From Spirosoma panaciterrae DSM 21099 (GTDB lineage: Bacteria; Bacteroidota; Bacteroidia; Cytophagales; Spirosomataceae), in NCBI RefSeq assembly GCF_000374025.1, contig NZ_KB893182.1:1-64000 (forward strand): a stretch of DNA of 64,000 bases, read 5' to 3'. How positions within the stretch are numbered: the stretch's first letter is position 1; each line of letters begins with the position of its first letter. Of the stretch, positions 23,398 through 33,105 are shown piece after piece. Position numbers and translations under genes: made by a program. The notes under the pieces are model-generated. The model searched no databases. It was not told where the DNA came from and saw only the letters and a program-made list of their open reading frames with translations.

Positions 23398-24486
23398 ATG
23401 GTCACATCGACGAAGTTTGAGCCCCCCACACAGCCCAATTGGTGGTTTTTGCCCGCCGATCGGGTGGTACGACTGGTATGGCTGGCCCGAAACCGTGTCC
23501 TGCTGCTTACGTTTCTCTTTGCTCTCCTTGGGCTGGTAACCGCCTTTTTACTACCTCAGGAATTTAGGGCAGAGGCACGGATTATGCCCGAAATGAATAC
23601 GAGTGCCGGGAGTTTATTTAAGCGACTATCGTCGGTAGCCGCGTTTGCCGATTTGGATCTTTCTGATACGGAGGGCATGGATGCTGTTCGGCCTGATCTC
23701 TATCCTAATGTCTTACAGAGTACCCCTTTTGCTTTGTACCTGATCAGCCAGACGGTTTATCCGAATGATGGGCTTGCGACAACAGTTGGGCGGTTTTTGC
23801 TGCCTGATTCGACGGGCTGGTCATTCAGACACTGGTTTTCATCCAGGAAAGAAGTCGCCGGGCCATCGGTTTCGAACCGGCTTAAAGGCCCTATACGCTT
23901 ATCGGATCGGCAGCAGGAACTGGTTGAGGAAATCGGTGAGCGAGTGAGTGCCCGGCTGGATACACGTTCGGGGATTATTACGATTGTGTCGCAAATGCCC
24001 GATGCCGAAGTAGCTGCGCAGGTAGCGCAGAAGGCCATGACGTATCTGACGCTTTACGTAACCGACTATCGTACAGAAAAGGCCAGAGCCGATTTTGCTT
24101 TTTATAGCCGTCAATTGGCCGAAGCCCGTCAGCGTTACCAGGATGCCCAGTTCAAAGTATTTCAGTACAACGACAATCACCGGAATGTAATACTCCAGAC
24201 CGTAGCAATGGAGCGGTATCGGTTAGATGCTGACGTGACCACGACCGAGACGGTATTTACCGAGTTATCGCGTCAGTACGAACAGGCAAAGCTTAAAGTA
24301 CAGGAGCAAACGCCCGTTTTCAAAGTACTTGAACCACCCAGAGTACCACATCAGCGAGCCTCTCCCAAACGAACCGTTGTATTACTCGCTTTTATCCTGC
24401 TGGGCCTGATCGTGAGTGTATTGTCGGTGCTGGCCGAACAGCCTGGTTTAAAAGCGCGTGTACGAACGATGATAACCGATGTATAG
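23398..24486 (+). CDS. Wzz/GumC-like polysaccharide chain-length protein
   Basis: A 362-residue inner-membrane protein with the polysaccharide co-polymerase layout. The first transmembrane helix lies at about 32-53 (LLLTFLFALLGLVTAFLL) and is followed by a LPQEFRAEARIMPE motif as in Wzz proteins. The long periplasmic part has a predicted coiled coil near residues 210-290 (RADFAFYSRQLAEARQRYQD), and a second helix at about 325-346 follows a proline-rich LEPPRVPHQRASPKR. There is no fused tyrosine kinase. It probably controls the length of the chain made by the polymerase at 25538. It opens an eight-gene rightward operon. Confidence 0.8.
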   Translation: MVTSTKFEPPTQPNWWFLPADRVVRLVWLARNRVLLLTFLFALLGLVTAFLLPQEFRAEARIMPEMNTSAGSLFKRLSSVAAFADLDLSDTEGMDAVRPDLYPNVLQSTPFALYLISQTVYPNDGLATTVGRFLLPDSTGWSFRHWFSSRKEVAGPSVSNRLKGPIRLSDRQQELVEEIGERVSARLDTRSGIITIVSQMPDAEVAAQVAQKAMTYLTLYVTDYRTEKARADFAFYSRQLAEARQRYQDAQFKVFQYNDNHRNVILQTVAMERYRLDADVTTTETVFTELSRQYEQAKLKVQEQTPVFKVLEPPRVPHQRASPKRTVVLLAFILLGLIVSVLSVLAEQPGLKARVRTMITDV

Positions 24487-24503
24487 CTGATGGAGGGAGC
24501 CAT

Positions 24504-25541
24504 ATGAACATAGTGATTGTAGGGAGCCACCTTGCCGATTCCTTGGAACAGCACCTGTGCGATTCGTTTCGGGTGTTGGGCCACGATGCTTTTCTCATTG
24601 ATGTCGTTGGGCTGGCTCCTATGGGCGGGCGAGGTGCCTATTGGCTGTCTCGTTTTGTTGGTTTATACGACCGATTCGTTGGTAAACAGCTAGCGGCTAA
24701 AATTGTAAGTCACCGGCCCGATCTGGTACTGGTAGTCTATCGGTACATGAATCCGATACTGGTAGAGGAGGTGAAGGCCCAATTGCCCAATACACCCATT
24801 GTTCAGATCAATCCAGATGCCTTATCGAATCTGGAAAGGCAACAGATCATAGCGGCCGATTTTGATTATTACTTCTCGAAAGAGCCCTACATCGTCGATG
24901 TGCTGCGGCATAAAGCTGGCCTGAACGCGCATTATTTACCAGAAGGTTTTAACCCACGCTATCACCAGAAGCCGCCCGTCGAAAAGGCCGTTGCTGAATG
25001 GCTCACCGATATCGATGTATTGGTATTTGGCAATTTGTATGCCTATCGGGTTCGGATGATCGAGCAACTGATTCGGGCTGGGGTTAAAGTGGTCGTATAT
25101 GGGACGAAAGGTCCTTACATGCGTCCAGATATTCGTAGGGTTTTTCAGCGCCAACGACTGGTTGGGCAATCAAAAAATCGCCTGCTCTACGGGGCCAGGA
25201 TCGTTTTTAATAATTTCCATTATGCCGAAGTGACGTCGGTCAATCAAAAATATTTCGAGATCAACGGGATTGGAGGTTTCCAGCTTTGTGACTACAAACC
25301 GACCGTAGACGCCTATACGGGGGTCCCGGCCGACCTGGTTACCTACCAAACGATGAATGACGCCATCGACAAGATTCGGTATTACCTGGCCCGGCCAGCC
25401 CGACGACACGAACTGGCGGCCAAACAGTACCGCCATTTTCAGGAACACCATACGTTCGACCATCGGGTTTCGCAGCTTTTGCAAACCGTCGGGTTGGTTC
25501 CGTCAATCGACCTGCCCCAACCAAAACCTGCTGACCGATGA
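24504..25541 (+). CDS. CgeB-like glycosyltransferase
   Basis: A 345-residue cytosolic protein with a GT-B-type layout related to CgeB spore-coat proteins. The N-terminal Rossmann half starts MNIVIVGSHLADSLEQHL and has RPDLVLVVYRYMNP. The C-terminal half contains VLVFGNLYAYRVRMIEQLI, VVVYGTKGPYM and FEINGIGGFQLCDYKP, the last resembling the nucleotide-sugar-binding segment of the family. It is the second gene of the polysaccharide operon and overlaps the polymerase gene by 4 bp (ATGA). Sugar specificity cannot be read from sequence. Confidence 0.75.
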   Translation: MNIVIVGSHLADSLEQHLCDSFRVLGHDAFLIDVVGLAPMGGRGAYWLSRFVGLYDRFVGKQLAAKIVSHRPDLVLVVYRYMNPILVEEVKAQLPNTPIVQINPDALSNLERQQIIAADFDYYFSKEPYIVDVLRHKAGLNAHYLPEGFNPRYHQKPPVEKAVAEWLTDIDVLVFGNLYAYRVRMIEQLIRAGVKVVVYGTKGPYMRPDIRRVFQRQRLVGQSKNRLLYGARIVFNNFHYAEVTSVNQKYFEINGIGGFQLCDYKPTVDAYTGVPADLVTYQTMNDAIDKIRYYLARPARRHELAAKQYRHFQEHHTFDHRVSQLLQTVGLVPSIDLPQPKPADR

Positions 25542-26869
25542 ATCGTCTTCTGCTTCCGTCCGTAGCTGTTCTGGGGTCGCTCTGGCCTATCGATGGTTCG
25601 CTTTATGAAGCGATGGCTGCGGGTTTTTCGGTCTATACCTTTCAGCGCTTCTTCAATGAGATTGGCCAGCGCATTGCTATTGTCGAAGGGATAGGAGCCA
25701 TTGCGGCATTTGAGATTCTATTTATTCCGGTCATTACCTACTGGGTGTTTCCGGCCTCTATGCCTGTCGAATCAACGACCTATTTGGGCTATGCGCTACC
25801 CGCTTGCTGTCTGTTTTATATAGGGCTCAATGGCTCGAAACTTCATCGAGCCGAGCCCACTCATCAGATAAGTCTGGAATGGGTGTCCAGTTATCTTCAG
25901 GATCGACAAGCGGCTGCCCCGGTTCTGTTCTGTGTTGGGCTGGCTGGATTTATAACCAAGCGATTTTGGCCCGATGCGCCAACGTTTATGGGAGCCTTGC
26001 CCATGAATTGTCTGCTTACCAGTGTCCTATATGCCCGGTATGCCAATAGCCCGTTTCGGTGGCCGCTGATTGGTCTGGTTGTTATGCTGTGGCTGGTCAA
26101 CATGGTGCAAACCGGGATGTTTGGCGAGTTGTTCTTTTGGCTTTTCTTCTGGTTACTGATGGGTTGTGTTGATCGGGTCCGGCCCCTGACAGCTTCTGTC
26201 AAACTGTTTGCTGTGGGACTGGGTTTGGCCGCCCTGCTTTTGATCCAATCCATAAAAGGGGAATACCGATACAAGACCTGGGGGTACTGGCGTACCGAAC
26301 GCGCTGCTGATGCCGGCCTGATGGTTGACTTAGTGACAGACCGGCTGGCCCACCCTGCTAAGCTCCTGAATATCGCTCAGTTGTTTCGGGCCACGGTTCG
26401 GTTCAATCAGGGAATTCTGATTGGTAGTGCTATCGGAAAAGTGCCTGTTTATGAAGCGTATGCTCATGGAGAGGTACTCTTGTCATTTATCTATCCCTTT
26501 GTTCCTCGCTTCCTATGGGCCGATAAACCACTGGCAGGTGGATTCGCCAACATCAAACGATTTACGACCCTACCCCAACACGAGAACACCAGTATGAACC
26601 TTTCGCCCATAGGCGAAGGCTATGTCAATTTCGGTTATGGAGGCCTGCTTTTTTCCTGGTTTTATGGCACGATTTTGCGTACCTGTTTTCGTGCTGTTTT
26701 TCAAGTAGCCAGGCAGATACCATCTGTGTTGCTGTGGCTGCCTATGCTGTTTATTGGGTGCATGACCATGGAAACGGATGTGTTTTCGACCTGGGGAAGC
26801 CTGTTGAACAGCGCTGTATTTATAACCATCCTGTATTGGCTGCTGAAGCCAATCGGAGTGAATCTGTAA
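25538..26869 (+). CDS. O-antigen/exopolysaccharide polymerase-like membrane protein
   Basis: A 443-residue protein with about ten hydrophobic helices (for example IGAIAAFEILFIPVITYWVF, LFFWLLFWLLMGCV, FAVGLGLAALLLI) and a large loop between the last helices with FVPRFLWADKPLAGGF and SPIGEGYVNFGYGG. This pattern is typical of Wzy/O-antigen ligase-like polymerases, which show little sequence conservation. Coupled by a 4-bp overlap to the CgeB-like glycosyltransferase. The role as chain polymerase is inferred from topology and context. Confidence 0.65.
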   Translation: MNRLLLPSVAVLGSLWPIDGSLYEAMAAGFSVYTFQRFFNEIGQRIAIVEGIGAIAAFEILFIPVITYWVFPASMPVESTTYLGYALPACCLFYIGLNGSKLHRAEPTHQISLEWVSSYLQDRQAAAPVLFCVGLAGFITKRFWPDAPTFMGALPMNCLLTSVLYARYANSPFRWPLIGLVVMLWLVNMVQTGMFGELFFWLFFWLLMGCVDRVRPLTASVKLFAVGLGLAALLLIQSIKGEYRYKTWGYWRTERAADAGLMVDLVTDRLAHPAKLLNIAQLFRATVRFNQGILIGSAIGKVPVYEAYAHGEVLLSFIYPFVPRFLWADKPLAGGFANIKRFTTLPQHENTSMNLSPIGEGYVNFGYGGLLFSWFYGTILRTCFRAVFQVARQIPSVLLWLPMLFIGCMTMETDVFSTWGSLLNSAVFITILYWLLKPIGVNL

Positions 26870-26909
26870 CCGTAACGAAAACGAAGGAGGTCATCATCCT
26901 TCAGTACTC

Positions 26910-27953
26910 ATGAAAATTACCAATTGCCCAATGCAGATTACCTATTTATTCCGCAGCCCAGGAACCGGGTATAGTATCGAAACAGTATTCGGGCATATCA
27001 GGCAGTCGATGAGCCTGTTGCACGATGTGCAGACGCAGGATGTTCAGATGCCGAACATCAGCCATAACCTGCGGCAGGTGTGGCAGAATCTGCGCTTTGT
27101 ACGACGATTACACGCTGATATTTTTCACATTACCGGCGATGTACACTATGCGGCTCTGGCTTTGCCTGCATCGCGTACCGTGCTTACGATTCACGACTGC
27201 GGTCCTCTCAAAAAGTTTCGGCATCGTCCCTTCCGATACGTTGCGTTCTGGTTGCTCTGGTATTATTTACCCGTACGTCGGGCACGATACGTAACCGTTG
27301 TCTCGGAGAAGACTCGTCAGGAATTGATTCGCTACCTGGGCCGGATTGGTGAAAAGGCGATAGTCGTGCCTAATGGGTATGACCCCAGTATGGTTTATAC
27401 CCCAGCTCGTTTCAAAGCCGAACGCCCAGTTTTACTACAGGTAGGTACGGCTTCAAACAAAAACCTGCTTAGGCTGATAAACGCGCTCTATGGTATCCCC
27501 TGCACACTAGTGATCGTAGGAACGCTGACAGACGACATCATAGCCTATCTGCAGACGCACCAGATCGACTATCGGCATTACGTCAATTTGAGTCGGGAGG
27601 CCCTTATCGACTGCTATATCAACTGCGATATGGTTACATTTTTATCAACTTACGAAGGGTTTGGGATGCCCATACTGGAGGCCAACGCCATAGGGCGGGT
27701 AGTGCTTGCATCGGCCCTTGAACCCCTGTTGAGCATTGCCCCTGGGGCAGCTCATTTTGTTGACCCAACCGATACAATCGCCATTCGCCAGGGGGTTTTG
27801 CGGTTGATGGACGATGAGTACTACCGGAACAGGCTTATTGAGGCAGGTCTCGATACTGTACGACGGTATTCGATCGATAAAGCCACTGAACACTATGCCG
27901 CTATTTACCAGAAAGCATTCCGTAATACCCCCCTGGCTGAAGTAGTCGCATGA
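26910..27953 (+). CDS. family 4 glycosyltransferase
   Basis: A GT-B glycosyltransferase of 347 residues. The N-terminal domain includes FHITGDVHYAALALPASRTV and LTIHDCGPL. The C-terminal domain shows KAIVVPNGYDPSMVY, PVLLQVGTASNKNLLRLINA and the GT4 motif FLSTYEGFGMPILEANAIGR, whose Glu-x7-Glu contacts the donor nucleotide. The start at 26910 adds seven residues before MQITYLFRSPGTGYS at 26931, and either is possible. Overlaps the next gene by 4 bp. It is one of four sugar transferases expected to build the repeat unit. Confidence 0.85.
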   Translation: MKITNCPMQITYLFRSPGTGYSIETVFGHIRQSMSLLHDVQTQDVQMPNISHNLRQVWQNLRFVRRLHADIFHITGDVHYAALALPASRTVLTIHDCGPLKKFRHRPFRYVAFWLLWYYLPVRRARYVTVVSEKTRQELIRYLGRIGEKAIVVPNGYDPSMVYTPARFKAERPVLLQVGTASNKNLLRLINALYGIPCTLVIVGTLTDDIIAYLQTHQIDYRHYVNLSREALIDCYINCDMVTFLSTYEGFGMPILEANAIGRVVLASALEPLLSIAPGAAHFVDPTDTIAIRQGVLRLMDDEYYRNRLIEAGLDTVRRYSIDKATEHYAAIYQKAFRNTPLAEVVA

Positions 27954-29074
27954 AGATCGTTCTGTCGGCCGATTACTTTTACCCCTCGCAAATGGGTGGC
28001 CCCAGCAATTCGATTTACTGGCTGGCAAAAGCATTAAAACAGGCTGGGCATGACGTAACCGTAGTGGCTACTTCCCAGGCGTTGATATCGGTGCCCGTCA
28101 ATACCTGGATTACGCGGGATTGCGGACGGGTGATCTATACCCAAAACCCTCACGCTTACCTACCCATAAACCATATCTGGTACGGTTGGCAGGCGATTCG
28201 AAATGCCGACATCGTTCATATCAACAGTTTTTTTTATCCTGCCTCTGTAGCCTGGGTGCTCATGAGTCGCATTACGGGTAAACCAATTATATGGACTCCG
28301 CATGGTGAGCTCAATCCGGCCGTTTTAGCCATCAAGCCCCTTCGCAAATGGCTGATAGTACAACTCATTAAGCTTACGAAGCCACGGCTTTGTTTTCATG
28401 CGGCCAGTGCTCCCGAAGCAGAGTGTATCCAACAGCATTTTGGCGCCGGGACTGTTGTCCATACCATTCGAAATCGCCTGGAAATGCCGGTGTTACTAAC
28501 CCCTGACTCCATCGAGCGGTCGTATCTGCTTTTTATTGGTCGATTACATCCCGTTAAAGCCATCGATCGCTTGCTGAAAGCAATCAGTACCTCCAACGTA
28601 TTTCTGGAAGGTAATTTTCAGCTATTGATTGCCGGGCCGAACACGCACAGAGTTTATGCGCATACCCTGAAGCGCTTAGTAAAAACATTGGGGCTTTCGG
28701 CCAAAGTATCCTTCATCGGGTTCGTTGGGGAGCCGCAGAAGCAACACTTGTATGCCAATGCTTTGCTCACGGTCTTGCCGTCGCATTCGGAGAGCTTTGG
28801 CAACGTTGTGATGGAATCACTGGCGCAGGGAACACCAGTCGTTGCCTCTATTCATACGCCCTGGCAATTGCTCGAAATGGAACGCGTAGGAGCCTGGGTC
28901 GATAATGCCCCTGATACGTTACGACAAGCCATTGAGCAGTATCTGTTGATGCCTTCAAAAGAATACCAGGCTTGCCGCGAACGCGCGGTTCATCTTGCCC
29001 AACAGACGTTTTCGATTGGCGATTCCATAAGCGAATGGACACAGATTTACGATCAGTTACTCGCTTCCAGTTAG
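27950..29074 (+). CDS. family 4 glycosyltransferase
   Basis: A 374-residue GT-B enzyme. The first half starts MKIVLSADYFYPSQMGGPSN with SIYWLAKALKQAGHDVTVV, the donor/acceptor cleft typical of GT4, and IIWTPHGELNP. The second half has YLLFIGRLHPVKAIDRLLKA, KVSFIGFVGEPQKQHLYANA, and VLPSHSESFGNVVMESLAQG with the Glu-x7-Glu motif. All motifs are intact. The ATG overlaps the previous stop (ATGA) and the next gene starts 12 bp later. Confidence 0.88.
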   Translation: MKIVLSADYFYPSQMGGPSNSIYWLAKALKQAGHDVTVVATSQALISVPVNTWITRDCGRVIYTQNPHAYLPINHIWYGWQAIRNADIVHINSFFYPASVAWVLMSRITGKPIIWTPHGELNPAVLAIKPLRKWLIVQLIKLTKPRLCFHAASAPEAECIQQHFGAGTVVHTIRNRLEMPVLLTPDSIERSYLLFIGRLHPVKAIDRLLKAISTSNVFLEGNFQLLIAGPNTHRVYAHTLKRLVKTLGLSAKVSFIGFVGEPQKQHLYANALLTVLPSHSESFGNVVMESLAQGTPVVASIHTPWQLLEMERVGAWVDNAPDTLRQAIEQYLLMPSKEYQACRERAVHLAQQTFSIGDSISEWTQIYDQLLASS

Positions 29075-29086
29075 CGGCCATCCGGT

Positions 29087-30184
29087 ATGAAAATCATGAA
29101 TGTTGTGGGTACCAGGCCCAATTTTATCAAGCTTGCCCCCTTGTATCGGGCGTTCTCCAGTGAACCAGAGATGTGTTCGAAGATTGTGCATACAGGCCAG
29201 CATAACAGCCTGTCGATGAGTGATGTATTTTTTCAGCAGCTTGCTCTGCCACAACCTGATTATAACCTGTGTATAAAGGCTGGAAATGCTACGCAACAGA
29301 CAGCCGATATACTGGTCAAATTTGAGCGGGTACTGGCCAAAGAAAGACCCGATTGGGTATTGGTGATCGGTGATGTGACCAGCACGCTGGCCTGTGCGCT
29401 GGCAGCCGCTCAGCAGGGCATCCGCGTTGTGCATGTCGAAGCCGGGTTACGGTCGGGGGATCGGCAAATGCCGGAGGAGCGTAACCGGATACTTACCGAT
29501 GCCCTATCCGAACTTTTATTCGTAACGGAGCCGGCGGGTGTTCAGAATCTCCAGCGCGAGGGCATAGCGGCCCATAAAGTGCATTGGGTAGGTAATGTTC
29601 TGATCGATGCGCTGATTCAGTACCGTTCGCAGGCTGCCGAATTGAACACGATTGAGCACCTGGGGCTATCGGGCAAAAGCTACGTAGTCTGTACCCTCCA
29701 TCGCCCCTTTAATGTCGATACCGAAACCAGTCTGCGGAACGTGCTGGAATTGATCGAAACGGTATCTGTACTCAAAACCGTAATCTTTCCTGTACATCCA
29801 CGTACTCAAGCTAACCTGTTGAAGTTTGGTCTGGAAGGCCAGCTTATGGCTATGCCGAATGTTCGCTTACTAGGGCCCCTGAGTTACCTTGACTTTCTGA
29901 ATCTGATGGAAAACGCGGCTGCTGTCATTACCGACTCGGGTGGTGTTCAGGAAGAAACCACGTATCTGCAAATTCCCTGTTTAACCGTACGCCCGTCGAC
30001 CGAACGCCCGATTACCCTAACCCTGGGCACCAATCAACTCATCGACGATCTGAGTAAACAATCGATCGGGCAGTTTATACGCGAGTCGTCAGATTCGAAA
30101 AAGGCCTATAAAAGCTCTCCGGTCTTATGGGATGGAAGAAGTGCAAACCGCATCGCCAAAATAATACTGGCAGCTCACGGCTAA
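29087..30184 (+). CDS. wecB: UDP-N-acetylglucosamine 2-epimerase (non-hydrolysing)
   Basis: A 365-residue enzyme that interconverts UDP-GlcNAc and UDP-ManNAc and so supplies a ManNAc-type precursor for the polymer. The signatures are GTRPNFIKLAPL at the N-terminus, VIGDVTSTLACALAAAQQGI, VVHVEAGLRSGDRQMPEERN with the catalytic acidic and basic residues, VIFPVHPRTQ and ITDSGGVQEET in the UDP-binding half. The length is normal. The end overlaps the next ATG in TAATG. A dehydrogenase (wecC) is not adjacent, so the sugar may be used as ManNAc. Confidence 0.9.
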   Translation: MKIMNVVGTRPNFIKLAPLYRAFSSEPEMCSKIVHTGQHNSLSMSDVFFQQLALPQPDYNLCIKAGNATQQTADILVKFERVLAKERPDWVLVIGDVTSTLACALAAAQQGIRVVHVEAGLRSGDRQMPEERNRILTDALSELLFVTEPAGVQNLQREGIAAHKVHWVGNVLIDALIQYRSQAAELNTIEHLGLSGKSYVVCTLHRPFNVDTETSLRNVLELIETVSVLKTVIFPVHPRTQANLLKFGLEGQLMAMPNVRLLGPLSYLDFLNLMENAAAVITDSGGVQEETTYLQIPCLTVRPSTERPITLTLGTNQLIDDLSKQSIGQFIRESSDSKKAYKSSPVLWDGRSANRIAKIILAAHG

Positions 30185-31833
30185 TGACGTCAAAAAAACA
30201 GTTTGTCCGGCAGAGCCCGGATAACACTATCGCTATTCATTCTTTCAATCGTATTGGGCTGATCTGGCGGACGGTGCGGCACTTGTCGGGCTGGCAGATT
30301 ATGCATCTGGTATGGCATCGACTACGTGGCCGGGCACGGTTAACGTTTTCCAGTCGGCTCCGGCAAGGCCATTTTTTACAGGTTCCGGATGCCGATAAAC
30401 CTGTATCGTGGCAGTCAGGGACATTTACATTTTTGAATCAATCCGTTTCGTTTCTACCCTGGATCAATTGGAATTTCAGCCAGTCAGGTAAACTTTGGAC
30501 GTACCATCTCAACTACTTCGATTTTCTGAATCAGCCGCATATAAGCCAGAGTGGTGGCCTGAGACTGATACGGGATTTTATAGCCCAGACTCCCTGGTTA
30601 AAAGATGGGTTAGAGGCTTATCCAACATCGATACGGATCGTAAACTGGATTTACTTTTTGAGTCGCCACCAGATTCAGGATGATGTTGTTAACCGACATT
30701 TGTTTGCTCAGGCGACCTTGCTTAATCGCCGGATAGAGTACCATTTAGGGGGTAATCATGTGATTGAGAATGGGACTGCCTTACTTACCGCCGGGCTGTT
30801 TTTTAGGTATATGCACTGGCTCGGAAAGGCAGAACGGCTACTCCGAAAAGAACTATCCGGACAGGTTTTGCCGGATGGAGGGCATGATGAGCGTAGCCCG
30901 GTTTATCACCAGCTACTGCTCAATCGATTGCTCGATACGTTGACGGTTTTACGGGCAGATGCCTGGTACGATAACGCTGATTTTATTCTGTTCCTGAGCG
31001 TAACCGCATCCCGTATGCTGGCCTGGTTAAGTGCGGTTACGTTCCGTAATGGCGATGTACCTATGATGAATGACAGTGCCGTAGAAATGGCTCCGTCAAC
31101 ACCACAATTGCTTAACAAGGCCAGAACGGTTCTATCGGGTTCTGTTTGGCAAGAAAATAGATTACAGGAAAGTGGCTTTCGTATGTTCCGGCAGAACCGA
31201 TATGAGCTTTTGGCAAACGTAGGCGGTATTGGTAAGGCGTATCGATCGGGTCATGCTCATGCCGACACCTTTTCGTTTGTCTTATACGTCGATGATCAGC
31301 CCATTCTTGTAGATGCGGGTACATCGACTTATGAGGTTAGTAAGCAACGACTCTGGGAGCGAAGTACCGAAGCCCATAATACGGTAACGATCAAGGATCG
31401 AAACTCCTCCGAAGTATGGGCAAGTTTTCGGGTTGGGCGCCGGGCGACGGTGAGCCTGCAAGTCGATTCGGAAACAGAGTTAACTGCCTGGCATGATGGA
31501 TACAGGAGAGTCGATGTACTTCATCAGCGAACCTGGCTTATAGCACCCGACCGGATCCTGATTACCGACACATTGCTGAACACGCATACCCAAACTGTGG
31601 CCGGACAGCGTGGGACGGCACGTTTCCATTTTCATCCAGGTATTGCGTTACAGTTGATAGGAGATACCATTCAGGCTGATTCAATAAAAATAAACGTAAA
31701 ATCCGATACCAAACCAACGTATCACGTCTCAACGTTTTCCAGAGCCGAGGGTTTCAATCGTCTTATTCCAGGACAGTGCCTTGAAGTCGTCTTTACGGAT
31801 AGGCTGGAGACCTCTTTCCTACTCAGTGGATGA
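30184..31833 (+). CDS. heparinase II/III-like protein in a polysaccharide operon
   Basis: A 549-residue protein with the alginate-lyase/heparinase II/III layout. An N-terminal alpha-toroid has LWTYHLNYFDFLNQP and YHLGGNHVIENGTALLTAGL, with HxxxN-type catalytic candidates. The C-terminal beta domain has YRSGHAHADTFSFVLYVDD and ILVDAGTSTYEVS. No signal peptide is visible, as is common for members inside polysaccharide biosynthesis clusters. It may trim or edit the polymer. I chose ATG 30184, overlapping the wecB stop by one base, rather than 30127, which would overlap by 58 bp. Confidence 0.8.
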   Translation: MTSKKQFVRQSPDNTIAIHSFNRIGLIWRTVRHLSGWQIMHLVWHRLRGRARLTFSSRLRQGHFLQVPDADKPVSWQSGTFTFLNQSVSFLPWINWNFSQSGKLWTYHLNYFDFLNQPHISQSGGLRLIRDFIAQTPWLKDGLEAYPTSIRIVNWIYFLSRHQIQDDVVNRHLFAQATLLNRRIEYHLGGNHVIENGTALLTAGLFFRYMHWLGKAERLLRKELSGQVLPDGGHDERSPVYHQLLLNRLLDTLTVLRADAWYDNADFILFLSVTASRMLAWLSAVTFRNGDVPMMNDSAVEMAPSTPQLLNKARTVLSGSVWQENRLQESGFRMFRQNRYELLANVGGIGKAYRSGHAHADTFSFVLYVDDQPILVDAGTSTYEVSKQRLWERSTEAHNTVTIKDRNSSEVWASFRVGRRATVSLQVDSETELTAWHDGYRRVDVLHQRTWLIAPDRILITDTLLNTHTQTVAGQRGTARFHFHPGIALQLIGDTIQADSIKINVKSDTKPTYHVSTFSRAEGFNRLIPGQCLEVVFTDRLETSFLLSG

Positions 31834-33041
31834 ATATACTTTATCTGACGTTTTATTTTGAACCGGATCTGGGCCCAGGAGCTACCCGCAATACCTCGGT
31901 AGTCAATGAACTGGCCAGCCAGTTAGCTCCCAGCGATTCCATCCATGTCGTTACAACGCATCCCAATCGGTATAGCTTATACCATTCCCCCGCTACCAGT
32001 CATGAACAATGGTACCACGGAGGAGCTGCGATCACGGTGCAGCGGGTTAAAGTTCTGGAACACAAAGGCCGCTATGTGGGTCAACTGGCTGCGTTTTATA
32101 GCTACTACCGACAGGTCTGGCAGCTAACGAAAGAGCGGCCATACGATTTAGTAATAGCCTCATCGTCGCGTTTATTTACGGCATTTTTAGGGGCACGAAT
32201 CAGTCGGCGCAAGCACATTGCTTTGTTCCTGGATATTCGCGACCTCTTTCGGGAAGCCATCCTGGAGATACTAAAGCGTCGTTGGTGTACTGCCCCTGCC
32301 GCCTGGATGATCGATGGGGTGCTACAAGTCGTTGAGCGGTACACATTCGGATACGCCCAGCATATTAATCTGGTTTCAGAAGGGTTTGCCGATTACTTCA
32401 GGCCATTTGACCAGGCTACCTACAGCTATTATACCCAGGGTATAGACGACCTGTTTATCAATATGCCGCATTCCGAAAAACGAACGGATAGTGCCGTTAA
32501 AACCATCCTTTACGCGGGCAACATTGGCGAAGGGCAGGGGCTCGATACCATTATTCCGCAAGCGGCTCAGCAATTGGGAGACGGGTATCGTTTTGTGATT
32601 ATTGGCGATGGGAGCGCTCGATCGAAGCTGGAAAAAGCCATTCGTCGGAGTACCCGATCGAACATCGAATGGCATCCGCCAATCAGCCGGGCCAACCTGG
32701 TCAATGCCTATCAAATGGCCGATTACCTGTTTGTGCACCTGAATAATTTGGAGGCTTTTAAACGGGTAATTCCGTCTAAATTGTTTGAATACGGAGCTAC
32801 TGATAAGCCTATACTTGCCGGCGTGTCTGGCTATGCGGCATCATTTATAGAAAAATACCTGCCCAATACGCTTGTGTTTCCGTCGGGTGATGTAAACAGG
32901 TTAGTTGAGCAATTGCGCCAAACGCCTTATGTCAGGTTAGCAAGAGATCGGTTTGTTCGGCAATTTAAACGTCGGACCATCAATGCCGCCATGGCGCGTC
33001 AGATTCGGCAGGTCCTGACAAACAGTACGGCTCACGTATGA
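31830..33041 (+). CDS. family 4 glycosyltransferase (WbuB-like)
   Basis: A 403-residue GT-B enzyme. The start MNILYLTFYFEPDLGPGATR is typical of WbuB-type transferases. LFLDIRDLFREAILEI gives the conserved D-x-RD motif. The donor domain has KTILYAGNIGEGQGLDTIIP, FVIIGDGSARSKLEKAI and VIPSKLFEYGATDKPILAGV with the conserved Glu. It is the last gene of the operon, coupled to the heparinase-like gene by ATGA, and followed at once by a terminator. Confidence 0.88.
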   Translation: MNILYLTFYFEPDLGPGATRNTSVVNELASQLAPSDSIHVVTTHPNRYSLYHSPATSHEQWYHGGAAITVQRVKVLEHKGRYVGQLAAFYSYYRQVWQLTKERPYDLVIASSSRLFTAFLGARISRRKHIALFLDIRDLFREAILEILKRRWCTAPAAWMIDGVLQVVERYTFGYAQHINLVSEGFADYFRPFDQATYSYYTQGIDDLFINMPHSEKRTDSAVKTILYAGNIGEGQGLDTIIPQAAQQLGDGYRFVIIGDGSARSKLEKAIRRSTRSNIEWHPPISRANLVNAYQMADYLFVHLNNLEAFKRVIPSKLFEYGATDKPILAGVSGYAASFIEKYLPNTLVFPSGDVNRLVEQLRQTPYVRLARDRFVRQFKRRTINAAMARQIRQVLTNSTAHV

Positions 33042-33077
33042 CAAGAGGTCGGCTTTATCAAGCCGACCTCTTGTTTT
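33041..33077 (+). terminator. terminator of the exopolysaccharide operon
   Basis: ACAAGAGGTCGGCTT and AAGCCGACCTCTTGT form a perfect 15-bp stem with a TATC loop, followed by TTTT. It begins on the last base of the stop codon of the preceding gene. Confidence 0.92.
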
Positions 33078-33105
33078 CTGAAACGCTGAATCAGTCTGCC
33101 GAGGT

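Noticed and set aside
26885-26890. AGGAGG as a ribosome binding site for the gene at 26910
   Set aside because: It is about 19 nt from the start codon, too far, and lies in a small GAAGGA/TCCTTC hairpin; gene starts here generally lack such sites.
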